From NCBI GenBank assembly GCA_035502995.1, contig DATJTW010000102.1, positions 1-64,000 of the forward strand: a stretch of 64,000 nt of DNA, written 5' to 3'. Position 1 is the first letter of the stretch, and every line of letters begins with the position of its first letter. This DNA comes from CADEED01 sp035502995. Lineage in GTDB: Bacteria; Pseudomonadota; Gammaproteobacteria; Steroidobacterales; Steroidobacteraceae. The position numbers and the translations under genes are program-made. Shown in pieces: positions 9,271-18,424 of this stretch. The notes under the pieces are model-generated. The model saw nothing but the letters and a program-made list of their open reading frames with translations. It had not been told where the DNA came from and made no database searches.

Positions 9271-11190
9271 GTGAAACACCCGTGGCTCGTCCTCCTGTTG
9301 CTGCCGATCTCCGCGCCGCTGGCGGCGCACACGGGCCCGCACGTCGTCGTGCCGCCGCTGGGTGGCATCGTCGCGGATGGCGACCTGGCCGACTGGCCGA
9401 AGGACGTCGCCTGGCATGAGATCGGTGCGGCGGCTCCGGGCCTCGCGGCGCGGTTCGCGATCGGCATCGATCGCGCGCACGGGCTGCTGAACGTCGCGAT
9501 CGACGTCACGGACGACGTCATCGTGCCGGCGGCCGCGGCGCCGCCCGGCGGCACGCATGGCGTCGACGAGCAGGACGGCACGGAGATCTTCGTCGACCTG
9601 CCGCATCGCGCGGCGAAGGACCTGCCCGCGCGGTTCTTCATCAATCAAGTGCTGGGGGTCGGCGACCCGCGATACGCGGCGGCCGCGCGTGGCGCGCGCC
9701 GGATCGGCGACCATCGCCTCACGTATGAATTCCAGGTTGACCTGACGGCGCTCGCGGGCCCGCGCGCGCTGCCGGCGGGTGATGCCGTCTTCGGCTTCGA
9801 CGTGATCGTGCGCGATCGGGACGCGGACGGCGCCGGTTCGCACCGGAGCTGGACGCCGGGCGACGACAAGGACTCGGGCAACGCGGCGCTCGGCGACGCC
9901 TGGCTAACTACCGGCGCGGCGCCGCCGGTGACCGTCACCGGCCAGACGGCATGGTCGGGAGTCGGGCGCGACGTGCCGCCGCGGCGCGTGCAGGCGCGGC
10001 GCCGCGGCAATGCCGCGTTCTTCGTCAGCACGCCCACCGACGCGCAGGGCCGCTTCACGATCGAGCTGCCGCCGGGCACGTACGAATTCCGCGCGGCGGA
10101 CACGCTGGGATCGGAATCGCTGAACGAACCCGTCACGCGGAAGCTCGCCGCGGGCAGCGGCGTGATCACGCTCGCCGCGCCGCTGCGCGCGCGGCCGCTC
10201 GCGGGCAAGCTCGATACCCTGCTGCCGACGCTGATGGCCGAATACGACGTGCGCGCGGCGCAGGTCGCCGTCATCGAGGACGGCCGCATCACCACATCGC
10301 GCGCCTGGGGCGTCGATCGCGCCGGGCAACGCGCGACGACGAATACCGTCTTCCGCGTCGCGTCGATCACCAAGGTCGTGACGACGATGACGGTGATGAA
10401 CCTCGTCGAGCAGGGCAAGTGGGATCTCGACGCGCCGCTGACGAACTACTGGACCGATCCGGATCTCGCCGACGACCCGCGCGCTCGTCGCATCACCACG
10501 CGACTCGTGCTCCAGCACCGCACCGGCCTGCCGAACTGGCGCGACGGCAAGCTGGCGTTCGACTTCGATCCGGGCACGCGCAATCAATATTCCGGCGAAG
10601 GACTCGAGTGGCTGCGCCGCGCGCTGGAGCACGCCACCGGCGAGAAGATGGAAGCCCTGGCGACGCGACTGGTCTTCCGGCCCGCGGGCATGACGTCGAC
10701 CACCTATATGTGGCCGGCCTGGGTTCCGCCGCGTTATTCCGGCGAATACACCGGCGGCACGTTCGTCGGCTACGACAACGAACCGGAGGCGAACGGCGCC
10801 GCCGACCTGATGTCGACCGCCGAGGACCTGGCGCGCTTCGGCATCTGGGTCATGAACGGCGGCGGATTGTCGGCGCGGACCTGGCGCGAGATCGAGGACA
10901 CGTCGGCGAACCTCGGCGATGCCGGTCCGCGCGACAAGGTGCGCGGGCTCGGCTGGTGCGTGACACACGATGGTCCGAACCACGAGACGCTGGTGATCCA
11001 CCACGGCGGCGGGCAGCGCGGCATCGCGACGGAGCTGTGGCTCGTGCCCGGACAGAAGCGCGGGTTGGTCGTGTTCACCAACGGGTCGGCCGGCCGGCCG
11101 CTGCTGCTGGGCGCGCTGAACGCGACGCTGAACTCGCACGGCGATTTCCCGCGGCTGCAGTTGTTCACCGAGGATCGGGCGCGTGACTAA
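9271..11190 (+). CDS. Serine hydrolase (class C beta-lactamase fold) with N-terminal CBM9/DOMON-like domain
   Basis: 639 residues from a GTG start 9 bases after the previous stop. The signal peptide ends PLAAH. Residues about 25-220 resemble a CBM9/DOMON sugar- or heme-binding sandwich (GDLADWPKDVAWHE, GTEIFVDLPHR). A short carboxypeptidase-regulatory-like segment follows (GRFTIELPPGTYEFRAAD). The catalytic domain has the SxxK motif SITK and the conserved HHGGGQRG near the C-terminus; the usual YxN appears as YSGEG. These enzymes act as periplasmic esterases or DD-peptidases. Its last 8 bases overlap the sensor kinase gene. Confidence 0.85.
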   Translation: MKHPWLVLLLLPISAPLAAHTGPHVVVPPLGGIVADGDLADWPKDVAWHEIGAAAPGLAARFAIGIDRAHGLLNVAIDVTDDVIVPAAAAPPGGTHGVDEQDGTEIFVDLPHRAAKDLPARFFINQVLGVGDPRYAAAARGARRIGDHRLTYEFQVDLTALAGPRALPAGDAVFGFDVIVRDRDADGAGSHRSWTPGDDKDSGNAALGDAWLTTGAAPPVTVTGQTAWSGVGRDVPPRRVQARRRGNAAFFVSTPTDAQGRFTIELPPGTYEFRAADTLGSESLNEPVTRKLAAGSGVITLAAPLRARPLAGKLDTLLPTLMAEYDVRAAQVAVIEDGRITTSRAWGVDRAGQRATTNTVFRVASITKVVTTMTVMNLVEQGKWDLDAPLTNYWTDPDLADDPRARRITTRLVLQHRTGLPNWRDGKLAFDFDPGTRNQYSGEGLEWLRRALEHATGEKMEALATRLVFRPAGMTSTTYMWPAWVPPRYSGEYTGGTFVGYDNEPEANGAADLMSTAEDLARFGIWVMNGGGLSARTWREIEDTSANLGDAGPRDKVRGLGWCVTHDGPNHETLVIHHGGGQRGIATELWLVPGQKRGLVVFTNGSAGRPLLLGALNATLNSHGDFPRLQLFTEDRARD

Positions 11191-14100
11191 CAGGTTGTGG
11201 CTGGGACTTTGCCTGCTCTCACTGCCGTGCTTCGGCGGAGCTGCCGGCATCACGACGCAGACCCGCACGATCGCGCTGATCGACGGCGACGACATCGCCT
11301 TCCGCCGCGCCGAGAACGCCGAGGAGTTCTCGCAGTCGCGCGTCGGCCAGATCGCGCAGGATCGCCAGGGATTCCTGTGGTTCGGCACGCAGTACGGGCT
11401 GAACCGCTTCGACGGCTACAGCCACCTCGTGTTCGCGCCCGACGCGCGCGCCACGAAGCGGTTGAGCGGCGTGTTCGTCAATGCGTTGCTCGACGACAGC
11501 GCCGGACGTCTGTGGATCGCCAGCGACCAGGGTCTCGACATCCTCGATCCGGATTCCGGCGCGGTGACGCACGTCGCGTATGCCGGCGAGGCGAAGACGT
11601 CGGCGATGATCCAGGCGATCCACGAAGACCGCGCGGGCACGATCTGGCTGAGCACGTCCGCGGGCCTGTACGGGCTGGATTCGCAGGGACGCCGGCGCGT
11701 GCACGTCGTCGCGGGTCCCGGCGCGTTGGGCAGCAACGACGTGCGGTTCGCCAGCCAGGTCCGCGACGGCACGTTGTGGGTCACGAACGGCGCCGGGCTC
11801 GACGCCATCGAGCCGTCGACGGGTCGCGTGCTCGATCACGTGCCGCTGCCGGAAACACGCGAGATGGGGTTCGTCGAGGATCGCGACGGCCTGCTCTGGA
11901 TCCATCACGCGGGCGGCACCGGCCTCGCCACCTTCGATCGAACTACCCGCACGCTGGTCGAGTACCGGTTCGTCGATGCGGCCGGCAAGCCGCTGGCGCG
12001 CTTCGGCATCTATACGGCGCTGCTGGATCGCGACGGACGCCTGTGGCTGGGCACCGGCGGCGCCGGCCTTTTGCGCCTCGATCGCGAGCGGCACCTGTTC
12101 GTCCGCTATCGCAACAACTCGGGCGATCCGCGCAGCCTCGGCGGCGACGACGTCATCACGCTGTTCGAAGACGAGCAGGGCAACATCTGGGTCGCGCTGC
12201 ACGGCATGCCGATCAACCTGTTCGCGGCGCGGACGCCGTCGTTCCGCAAGCTGCCGTCGCGCCCCGGCGATCCGCATGGACGCGCCGAGAGCATGGTCAA
12301 CACGCTGTTCGAGGTCGATGGGAAAAAGCTGTGGATCAGTTTCGTCGGCATCCTGCTGGCCGTCGATCTCGAGACCGGCGAGCGCACGGATCTGCGCGAG
12401 AAATTCGGACTGAACGCGGACGTCATCTCGATGGCGCGCGACGCGCGCGGGCGCATGTGGTTGGGCACCGTGGGCAACGGGCTGGTGCGCGTGGATCCGG
12501 ACGGCGCCGTGCGCCGGTTCGTTCACGACGCCGCGGATCCCGCCTCTCTCGCCGGCGACGTCGTCAACGCGATCCTCGTCGACGACGCGCAGACCGTCTG
12601 GCTCGCGACCTGGGGCGGGTTGTCGCGCTTCGACGAGACGCGCGATCGATTCGCGAACTTCAAACCACCAGGCATGGATCCGAAATATCTCGCGCTGGCG
12701 CAGGATTCGCAGCGGCAGCTGTGGCTGGGCACGCATCTCGACGGACTGCAGCGTTTCGATCCCGCCACCGGCAGGTTCTCCACCTACCCGGCGACCGGCG
12801 TCGCGGGTAGTTTGAGCAACGGCCGCGTGAACGCCGTGCATGTCGACCGGCACGGCATCGTCTGGGCGGGCACGCAGAACGGCCTCGACGCGCTCGACCC
12901 GGCCGCCGGCGCCATCCGCAACTACCATTCCGACGACGGGCTGCCCGGCAACGCGGTGAGCTGCATCCTCGAAGACGCGCGCAACGGCATCTGGTCGGGC
13001 ACCAACAACGGCATCTCGCGTCTCGATCCCGCGACCGGCGAGTTCCGCAATTTCTCGCGCGCCGATGGATTGCCCGGCACGGACTTCACGGGCTGGGGCA
13101 GCTGCCACCGCACGGCCGCGGACGTCATGTACTTCGCCGGGTTCGCGGGCGCCACGGCGTTCGAACCCGAACGCGTGCGCGCGCAGACGCTGATCCCCCC
13201 GGTCGAGTTCACCGACCTGGTGATCGCCGGGCGCAACTATCCCGAGGGACCGGCGGAATCTCGGCCGCTGATCCTGCCGGAGCTGCGCAACCTGACGTTG
13301 CCGCATTCGAGCAACAGCTTCTCGATCGGCTTCGCGGCGCTGAGCTACGCGAACCCGGCGGCGAATCGCTACCGCTTCCGGCTGATCGGGCTCGAAGAAC
13401 GCTGGCATGCGGCGGGCAGCGACCGCCGCGTCGCCGCGTACAACTCGCTGCCGCCGGGGAAATACCGGTTCGAGGTGCAGGCAGCCGCGAGCGGCGGGCC
13501 GTGGTCGGCGACCAAGGCGCTGGAGTTCACGATCCTGAAGCCGTGGTGGCTGACGACCGGGTTCCGGATCATCGCCGGATCGATCGTCTTCGCACTGGCC
13601 TGGATCGGGTGGCGACTGCGCGTGCGCCACGTAACTCACGAGTTCGAATTGCGCCTGGACGAACGCGTCGCGGAGCGCACGCGCATCGCGCGCGAGCTGC
13701 ACGACTCGTTGCTGCAGGGATTCCACGGCCTGATGTTCCGGCTCCAGGCCGTGCGCCACCTGCTGCCGGGTAGGCCGCTCGAAGCGGCGGATTCCCTCGA
13801 CGAGGCGCTGAGCCGCGGCGACGAGACGGTCGAGCAGGCGCGTGTCGCGGTGACGGACCTGCGCTCGTTCGCGTCCGGCGAGACCGATCTCGAAGTCGCG
13901 CTGCGCGAGATGGTCCAGCGACTGCCGGTACCGACCGCCGCCGCGGCGCCTGACTACCGGATCACGATCGCCGGCCGGCCACGCCCGCTCGTGCCGCTGG
14001 TGCGCGACGAGGTCCTGCAGATCGCGCGCGAGGCGTTCCGCAACGCGGTGCTGCACGCACGCGCCCGCGTCGTCGAGGTGCACGTCGAATGGCACGACGA

Positions 14101-14338
14101 GCGCTTCTCGCTGCGCGTGCGCGACGATGGCGTGGGGCTGGACGCCGGCCTCATCACGCGGGGGCGCGATGGCCACTGGGGATTGCAGGGCATGCGCGAA
14201 CGCACGCGGCAGGTCGGCGGCAGTCTCGAGATCCGCAGCGAGGGTGATGCGGGGACCACGGTCGAGCTCGGCATCCCGGCGGCGCGCGCGTATGCCAGGG
14301 CGGCGCGCCCGGCGCGGGAGAGATCGCGGGCGGGGTAG
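11183..14338 (+). CDS. Two-component-propeller sensor histidine kinase, NarL-partner type
   Basis: 1051 residues from a GTG overlapping the upstream stop by 8 bases. After a signal peptide come about 13 repeats of the Reg_prop type (DRQGFLWFGTQYGLNRFDG, DRDGRLWLGTGGAGLLRLD), forming two periplasmic seven-bladed propellers (about 45-700). A Y_Y_Y domain (about 710-785) and one membrane helix (about 790-812) follow. The cytoplasmic part has a HisKA_3 helix with RIARELHDSLLQGFHG (His near 839) and an HATPase domain ending near 1040. Such sensors detect polysaccharide fragments in Bacteroidetes and Xanthomonads. The NarL-type regulator at 14363 is the obvious partner. Confidence 0.93.
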   Translation: MTNRLWLGLCLLSLPCFGGAAGITTQTRTIALIDGDDIAFRRAENAEEFSQSRVGQIAQDRQGFLWFGTQYGLNRFDGYSHLVFAPDARATKRLSGVFVNALLDDSAGRLWIASDQGLDILDPDSGAVTHVAYAGEAKTSAMIQAIHEDRAGTIWLSTSAGLYGLDSQGRRRVHVVAGPGALGSNDVRFASQVRDGTLWVTNGAGLDAIEPSTGRVLDHVPLPETREMGFVEDRDGLLWIHHAGGTGLATFDRTTRTLVEYRFVDAAGKPLARFGIYTALLDRDGRLWLGTGGAGLLRLDRERHLFVRYRNNSGDPRSLGGDDVITLFEDEQGNIWVALHGMPINLFAARTPSFRKLPSRPGDPHGRAESMVNTLFEVDGKKLWISFVGILLAVDLETGERTDLREKFGLNADVISMARDARGRMWLGTVGNGLVRVDPDGAVRRFVHDAADPASLAGDVVNAILVDDAQTVWLATWGGLSRFDETRDRFANFKPPGMDPKYLALAQDSQRQLWLGTHLDGLQRFDPATGRFSTYPATGVAGSLSNGRVNAVHVDRHGIVWAGTQNGLDALDPAAGAIRNYHSDDGLPGNAVSCILEDARNGIWSGTNNGISRLDPATGEFRNFSRADGLPGTDFTGWGSCHRTAADVMYFAGFAGATAFEPERVRAQTLIPPVEFTDLVIAGRNYPEGPAESRPLILPELRNLTLPHSSNSFSIGFAALSYANPAANRYRFRLIGLEERWHAAGSDRRVAAYNSLPPGKYRFEVQAAASGGPWSATKALEFTILKPWWLTTGFRIIAGSIVFALAWIGWRLRVRHVTHEFELRLDERVAERTRIARELHDSLLQGFHGLMFRLQAVRHLLPGRPLEAADSLDEALSRGDETVEQARVAVTDLRSFASGETDLEVALREMVQRLPVPTAAAAPDYRITIAGRPRPLVPLVRDEVLQIAREAFRNAVLHARARVVEVHVEWHDERFSLRVRDDGVGLDAGLITRGRDGHWGLQGMRERTRQVGGSLEIRSEGDAGTTVELGIPAARAYARAARPARERSRAG

Positions 14339-14362
14339 TTAGTCAGCGCGCCGCGCGTGCCC

Positions 14363-15001
14363 TCAGGACGCGCCGCTGCCCGCCGGCAGGATCCCGCGGG
14401 CCAGCGCCAACGTCACGGCGTGCGTGCGGTCGTTCGCGCCGAGCTTGGCGATGATCCGCTTCATGTGCGCCTTGGCCGTCTCCTCGGTGACGCACAGCCG
14501 CGCGCCGATCTCGCGGTTCGAATTGCCGGCGGCCACCAGCACCAGCACTTCGATCTCGCGCCCGGACAACGTTTCGTCGCCGCGATGCGCCGCCAGCGCC
14601 GTCGCCACCTCGGCCGGGATCTTCTTGTGGCCGTGGTGCACCGAGCGGATCGTCTCGAGCAGGTCCTTGCGCACGGAACCCTTGAGCACGTACGCATAGG
14701 CGCCGGCCTCGAGCGCGCGCCGCGCGAGCACGTCGCCGCCGTACGTCGTCAGGATCACGACGCGTGCGTCCGGGAATTCGCCGCGGATCGCGGTCAGCGC
14801 CTCGATGCCGCTCATGCCGGGCATCTGGATGTCGAGCAGCGTCACATCCGGCTGCGACTGGCGGAACAACGCGATGGCTTGCTCGCCGGTCGAGGCCTCG
14901 GCGACGAGGCTCATGTCCTGCTGCGTGGCGATCAGCGCGGCGATGCCGCCGCGCAGCAGCGGGTGATCGTCGACCGCGAGGATGCGGATGCTGCCCGTCA
15001 C
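14363..15001 (-). CDS. NarL/FixJ-family response regulator
   Basis: 212 residues from a GTG at 15001. The receiver domain has D11/D12 and phospho-acceptor D57 (VTLLDIQMPGMSG). A LuxR-type helix-turn-helix follows at about 145-205 (LSGREIEVLVLVAAGNSNREIGARL). It is 6 bases downstream of the alpha/beta hydrolase stop in a two-gene operon and only 24 bases from the convergent propeller kinase, whose HisKA_3 domain is the type that phosphorylates NarL regulators. Confidence 0.93.
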   Translation of the reverse strand: MTGSIRILAVDDHPLLRGGIAALIATQQDMSLVAEASTGEQAIALFRQSQPDVTLLDIQMPGMSGIEALTAIRGEFPDARVVILTTYGGDVLARRALEAGAYAYVLKGSVRKDLLETIRSVHHGHKKIPAEVATALAAHRGDETLSGREIEVLVLVAAGNSNREIGARLCVTEETAKAHMKRIIAKLGANDRTHAVTLALARGILPAGSGAS

Positions 15002-15007
15002 GGACGC

Positions 15008-15811
15008 TCAACTCCCGTCGTTGATGAAAGAGATGCCGATGCTCTCGCGATCGCCGGCCGGGTCGAGCCGCGCCAGGATCCAGTCGCGGATGCGCGCCTC
15101 GACCTGTTCGTGGCGGCGGTCGTTCAGCAGGCCGTGATGATAACTCTCGAAGATCTGCAATGTTTTGTCGCGCGAGACGGCGACCTCGTGGAAGAACCCG
15201 CTGCCGCACGGCAGCGCGATGCGGTCGGCGGAGCCGTGCAGCAGCAGCAGCGGCAGGGAGAAATCGGCGAGGCAGGCGCGCAGCGTCGCGCGGGCGCGAT
15301 GCCGCCGTGACATCGGCAGTCGCGGTGCGATCGAGGCGACGGCGGCCACCACGCGCGCCGCCACCGCGGAAGCCGGTGTTTCGAGCGTGAGGCTCTCGCA
15401 GATCAGTCCGGCGGGAGCGTGCGGTGCATCGAGCGTGTACGCGGTCGCGATCACGCCGCCGTCGCCCTGGCCGAGCAGGAAGAGGGGCCGTGCGGGGTGA
15501 TGCTGGAGTGCGAACGAAACGAGGGCGCCGACATCGTCGACGGCCGCGGCGGCAGGCGCGGCGAACCAGTTGTGCCAGGGCGATCTGCCGCGGCCGCGCC
15601 GGTCCCATGCCACCGTCGCGATGCCGCTTTCCGCCAGCGTGGTTGCAAGACGTTCGTAGTACCCACGCTGCGAATGGGTGCCGGGCACGGCGGCGAGCAC
15701 CGCGCGCGGCTCGCCCGCCGGCCGCCACGAGCGCACGGACATCCGATGGCCGCCGCCCGTTTCGATGAACTCTTCGTGACTGGTCAGGCCGGGCGGTTCG
15801 CCCATCCGCAT
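15008..15811 (-). CDS. Alpha/beta hydrolase (monoacylglycerol-lipase-like), catalytic Ser replaced by Gly
   Basis: 267 residues of the serine aminopeptidase S33/hydrolase_4 type (AWDRRGRGRSPWHNW, LLLLHGSADRIALPCGSG). The nucleophile elbow, normally G-x-S-x-G-G, reads GQGDGG here, so position 116 is Gly rather than Ser. The acid D196 (HGSADRI) and His at 225/226 (SYHHGLLND) are retained. It may be catalytically dead or act as a binding or signalling partner. It is the first gene of an operon with the NarL-type regulator. No frameshift or stop is seen. Confidence 0.85.
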   Translation of the reverse strand: MRMGEPPGLTSHEEFIETGGGHRMSVRSWRPAGEPRAVLAAVPGTHSQRGYYERLATTLAESGIATVAWDRRGRGRSPWHNWFAAPAAAAVDDVGALVSFALQHHPARPLFLLGQGDGGVIATAYTLDAPHAPAGLICESLTLETPASAVAARVVAAVASIAPRLPMSRRHRARATLRACLADFSLPLLLLHGSADRIALPCGSGFFHEVAVSRDKTLQIFESYHHGLLNDRRHEQVEARIRDWILARLDPAGDRESIGISFINDGS

Positions 15812-15925
15812 CTCCGCGTCTAGCTAACAACTGAATATCGGGGTTGTCAGTCGCGCGATGCCCCCTTTCGGGGAATGTGCGGCGAAGAAAGCCGGCGCAA
15901 GCTCGTGAAAAAGGGAGAGCCGGCC

Positions 15926-17572
15926 ATGAATCTGCGTCGCGTCCTGCGACTTTCGCTATCCACGATCGGGATCCTGCTGGCCGGGGTCATCGCGTACCTG
16001 TGCCTGTGGCCGATTCCTGCCGAGCCGGTCGCCTGGTCGGCACCCACACCGCCGGGTTACTCCGGCGTCTACGCACCGAACACGCGGCTCGCCAACCTGC
16101 GCACCATCGATATCGGCGCCGAACATGGCCCGGAACACATGCTGATCGGCCCCGACGGCAAGCTGTACGCGGCGATGACGAGCGGCAAGCTGTTGCGCAT
16201 GGATCCGGACGGCGGACACCGCGAGGTGTTCGCGAACACGAACGGGCGCGTCCTCGGATTCGCGTTCGACGCCGGCGGACGCATGATCGCGGCCGATGCG
16301 ATGCGCGGCCTGCTGGCGATCGATGCCGGCGGCAAGGTGAGCCTGCTGGCCGACCATGCGGGTCCGGACGATCCGATCCGTTACGCGAACTCCGTGATCG
16401 TGGCCGCCGACGGCACTATCTACTTCACGGATGCGTCCACGCGTTTCTCGCCGGCGGAGTGGGGCGGCACGTACGAGGCCAGCGTGCTGGACATCCTCGA
16501 GCAGGCGGCGTCGGGGCGCGTGCTGGCGCGCGATCCGGCGTCCGGCGCCATCCGCGTCGTGGCCCGCGGGTTCTCGTTCGCGAACGGCATTGCGGCGTCC
16601 GCGGATGGACGTTCGCTGTTCGTCGCGGAGACCGGCCGCTATCGCATCTGGAAGGTGGACGCGGCCGCGCAGGATCTCGATGTCCGGAGCGGCGGATCGC
16701 AGGCCCGCGTGCTGATCGACAACCTGCCCGGTTATCCCGACAACCTGATGCGCGGGCTCGATGGCCGCATCTGGGTCGGGTTGTTCAAGCCGCGCAACCC
16801 GGCGGCGGATGGGTTGTCGCAAAAGCCTTTCATGCGCAAGGTGCTGCTGCGCTTGCCACGCTTCCTGCTGCCCACGGGCGAACCCTACGGCCACGTCGTT
16901 GCCTTCGACGAGGACGGCCGCGTGGTCGAAGACCTGCAGGATCCCACCGGCGCCTACCCGGGAACCACCGGCGTCACCGAGACACCGGAGCGCCGGTACT
17001 TCCACAGCCTCGACGCGCCGGCGATCGGCTGGCTGCCGCGCGAACCCGCGATGCCCTCGCTCGAGCAGATCTATCTACTACGCAGCATCCGCGAAACCGC
17101 GACCACGACCGACGCCCGGTGCACGCGCGACCGCGCCGGCTTCGAACCGTTCGAGAAGGATGCCGAACGCGTCTTCTCGTTCTGGAGCGTCCGGTCGCGG
17201 CCCGAGGACGGGCGGGTCGTCGACGCGAAACAGCAGCGCGTCGCCGCGTTGCGCGGCTGCTTCGGCGCCACCGGCGACCGCGCGCGGCAGAACTTCTTCG
17301 CCGAGATCCGGCTCGGCGAGCTGACTTTCCACGGCAGCGGCGAGTGCCTGGCGCTGGCCATCGATTTTCCGCAGCCGAAACTGTTCCCCGTGCGCTGCCA
17401 CCTCGTGCTGCGCGACCTGCCGCCGCCGTTCGTCGGAGGACTGCTGACGACCAACACGATGACCAGCGCCGCGCCGTTCGGCGACACCACCGACCCCGCG
17501 GGTTACACCCAGGCTTCGATCGCCACGATCCGCCTGTGGAGTTCCGCGCCATCCCCAGGAGACCGACCGTGA
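15926..17572 (+). CDS. Strictosidine-synthase/SMP-30-like propeller with extra C-terminal domain
   Basis: 548 residues from the ATG at 15926 (GGGAG about 8 bases upstream). A membrane anchor or uncleaved signal covers about 7-28. Residues about 50-370 are a six-bladed propeller of the strictosidine-synthase-like type: GPEHMLIGPDGKLYAAMTSG, YANSVIVAADGTIYFTDAS, FANGIAASADGRSLFVAETG, GYPDNLMRGLDGRIWVGLF. About 170 further residues form a separate domain with three cysteines (ARCTRDRAGFEPF, GSGECLALAIDFP, FPVRCHLVL) that I do not recognise. It is first in the five-gene cleavage-dioxygenase operon and overlaps the next gene by 4 bases (GTGA). Confidence 0.8.
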   Translation: MNLRRVLRLSLSTIGILLAGVIAYLCLWPIPAEPVAWSAPTPPGYSGVYAPNTRLANLRTIDIGAEHGPEHMLIGPDGKLYAAMTSGKLLRMDPDGGHREVFANTNGRVLGFAFDAGGRMIAADAMRGLLAIDAGGKVSLLADHAGPDDPIRYANSVIVAADGTIYFTDASTRFSPAEWGGTYEASVLDILEQAASGRVLARDPASGAIRVVARGFSFANGIAASADGRSLFVAETGRYRIWKVDAAAQDLDVRSGGSQARVLIDNLPGYPDNLMRGLDGRIWVGLFKPRNPAADGLSQKPFMRKVLLRLPRFLLPTGEPYGHVVAFDEDGRVVEDLQDPTGAYPGTTGVTETPERRYFHSLDAPAIGWLPREPAMPSLEQIYLLRSIRETATTTDARCTRDRAGFEPFEKDAERVFSFWSVRSRPEDGRVVDAKQQRVAALRGCFGATGDRARQNFFAEIRLGELTFHGSGECLALAIDFPQPKLFPVRCHLVLRDLPPPFVGGLLTTNTMTSAAPFGDTTDPAGYTQASIATIRLWSSAPSPGDRP

Positions 17573-18408
17573 GCGAACGACCCACTACTGAAGACACCGA
17601 CATCCAGCGCCGCGGACTGATCCAGGGCGCGGGAGTCGCGCTGCTCGCGGCGGCGGCGCCGACCCTGACGGCGCCCGCGAATGCCGCGCCGAATCGCGAC
17701 GAACCCGGCAGTCGCAACAGCGCGCCGCTCGGCGCACGCCTGCGCGGCGTGCAGCACTTCGGCGTGACCGTGCAGGACATGGAGCGTGCGTTCTCGTTCT
17801 ACACCGACGTGCTCGGCGGCACCGAGGTCATGCGCGATGGCGACTTCCAGGGCGAACGCATCCACAACACCCTGCTGACCGACCAGGAAATCGAGGCGCG
17901 CGAGCGCAAGCTGAACCCGCGCGCGCTCGGCGTGCCCGACCTGCGCGGCGGTGCGCAGCGCCTCGACGTGCGTTTCATCCAGTTCGACAACGTGGTGATC
18001 GAACTACTCAAGTACCGCGACGCCGACCAGGCCGCCGGCGGCACCGCCTCGTTCGCCGAGCCGCTCGCGCACATGAGCCCGGCGTTCCCGCGCATGATGC
18101 ACATCTGCTTCCACATCCGCGACGACGTGGACTTCAACCGGTTCATCGCCGACCTCGAGGCGGAGTCCGCGCGCCGCGGCATGACGCAGGTGCGCGCGAA
18201 CCGCGTGATCACGGTCGGTTCCGAGCGCGAACGCCTCGCGGCGCCGCTCGACGCCAACAGCAACGGCATCACCGAGGGCAAGTCGAACGGCTGGCGGCTC
18301 ATCTACTGCAAGGGACCCGAAGGCGAGCAGCTCGAGTTCGTGCAGGCGCTGGGGCCGGTCAAAAAGGTGTTCGACGACGCGCTGGCCGCGCGGCGCCGCC
18401 ACGGCTGA
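17569..18408 (+). CDS. VOC/glyoxalase-superfamily protein with Tat-like signal
   Basis: 279 residues from a GTG overlapping the previous stop (GTGA), with AGGAG upstream. The N-terminus has IQRRGLIQGAGVALLAAAAP, a twin-arginine-like signal ending near ANA. The VOC domain begins GVQHFGVTVQDMERAFSFY and has later strands RMMHICFHIRDD and GEQLEFVQ, which hold the usual metal ligands of glyoxalase/extradiol dioxygenase folds (His in QHFGV, His in MMHICFH, Glu in QLEFVQ). The function is probably oxidative or isomerising chemistry on the dioxygenase product in the periplasm. The substrate is unknown. Confidence 0.8.
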   Translation: MSERPTTEDTDIQRRGLIQGAGVALLAAAAPTLTAPANAAPNRDEPGSRNSAPLGARLRGVQHFGVTVQDMERAFSFYTDVLGGTEVMRDGDFQGERIHNTLLTDQEIEARERKLNPRALGVPDLRGGAQRLDVRFIQFDNVVIELLKYRDADQAAGGTASFAEPLAHMSPAFPRMMHICFHIRDDVDFNRFIADLEAESARRGMTQVRANRVITVGSERERLAAPLDANSNGITEGKSNGWRLIYCKGPEGEQLEFVQALGPVKKVFDDALAARRRHG

Positions 18409-18424
18409 CCGCAGGCACGCGCGC

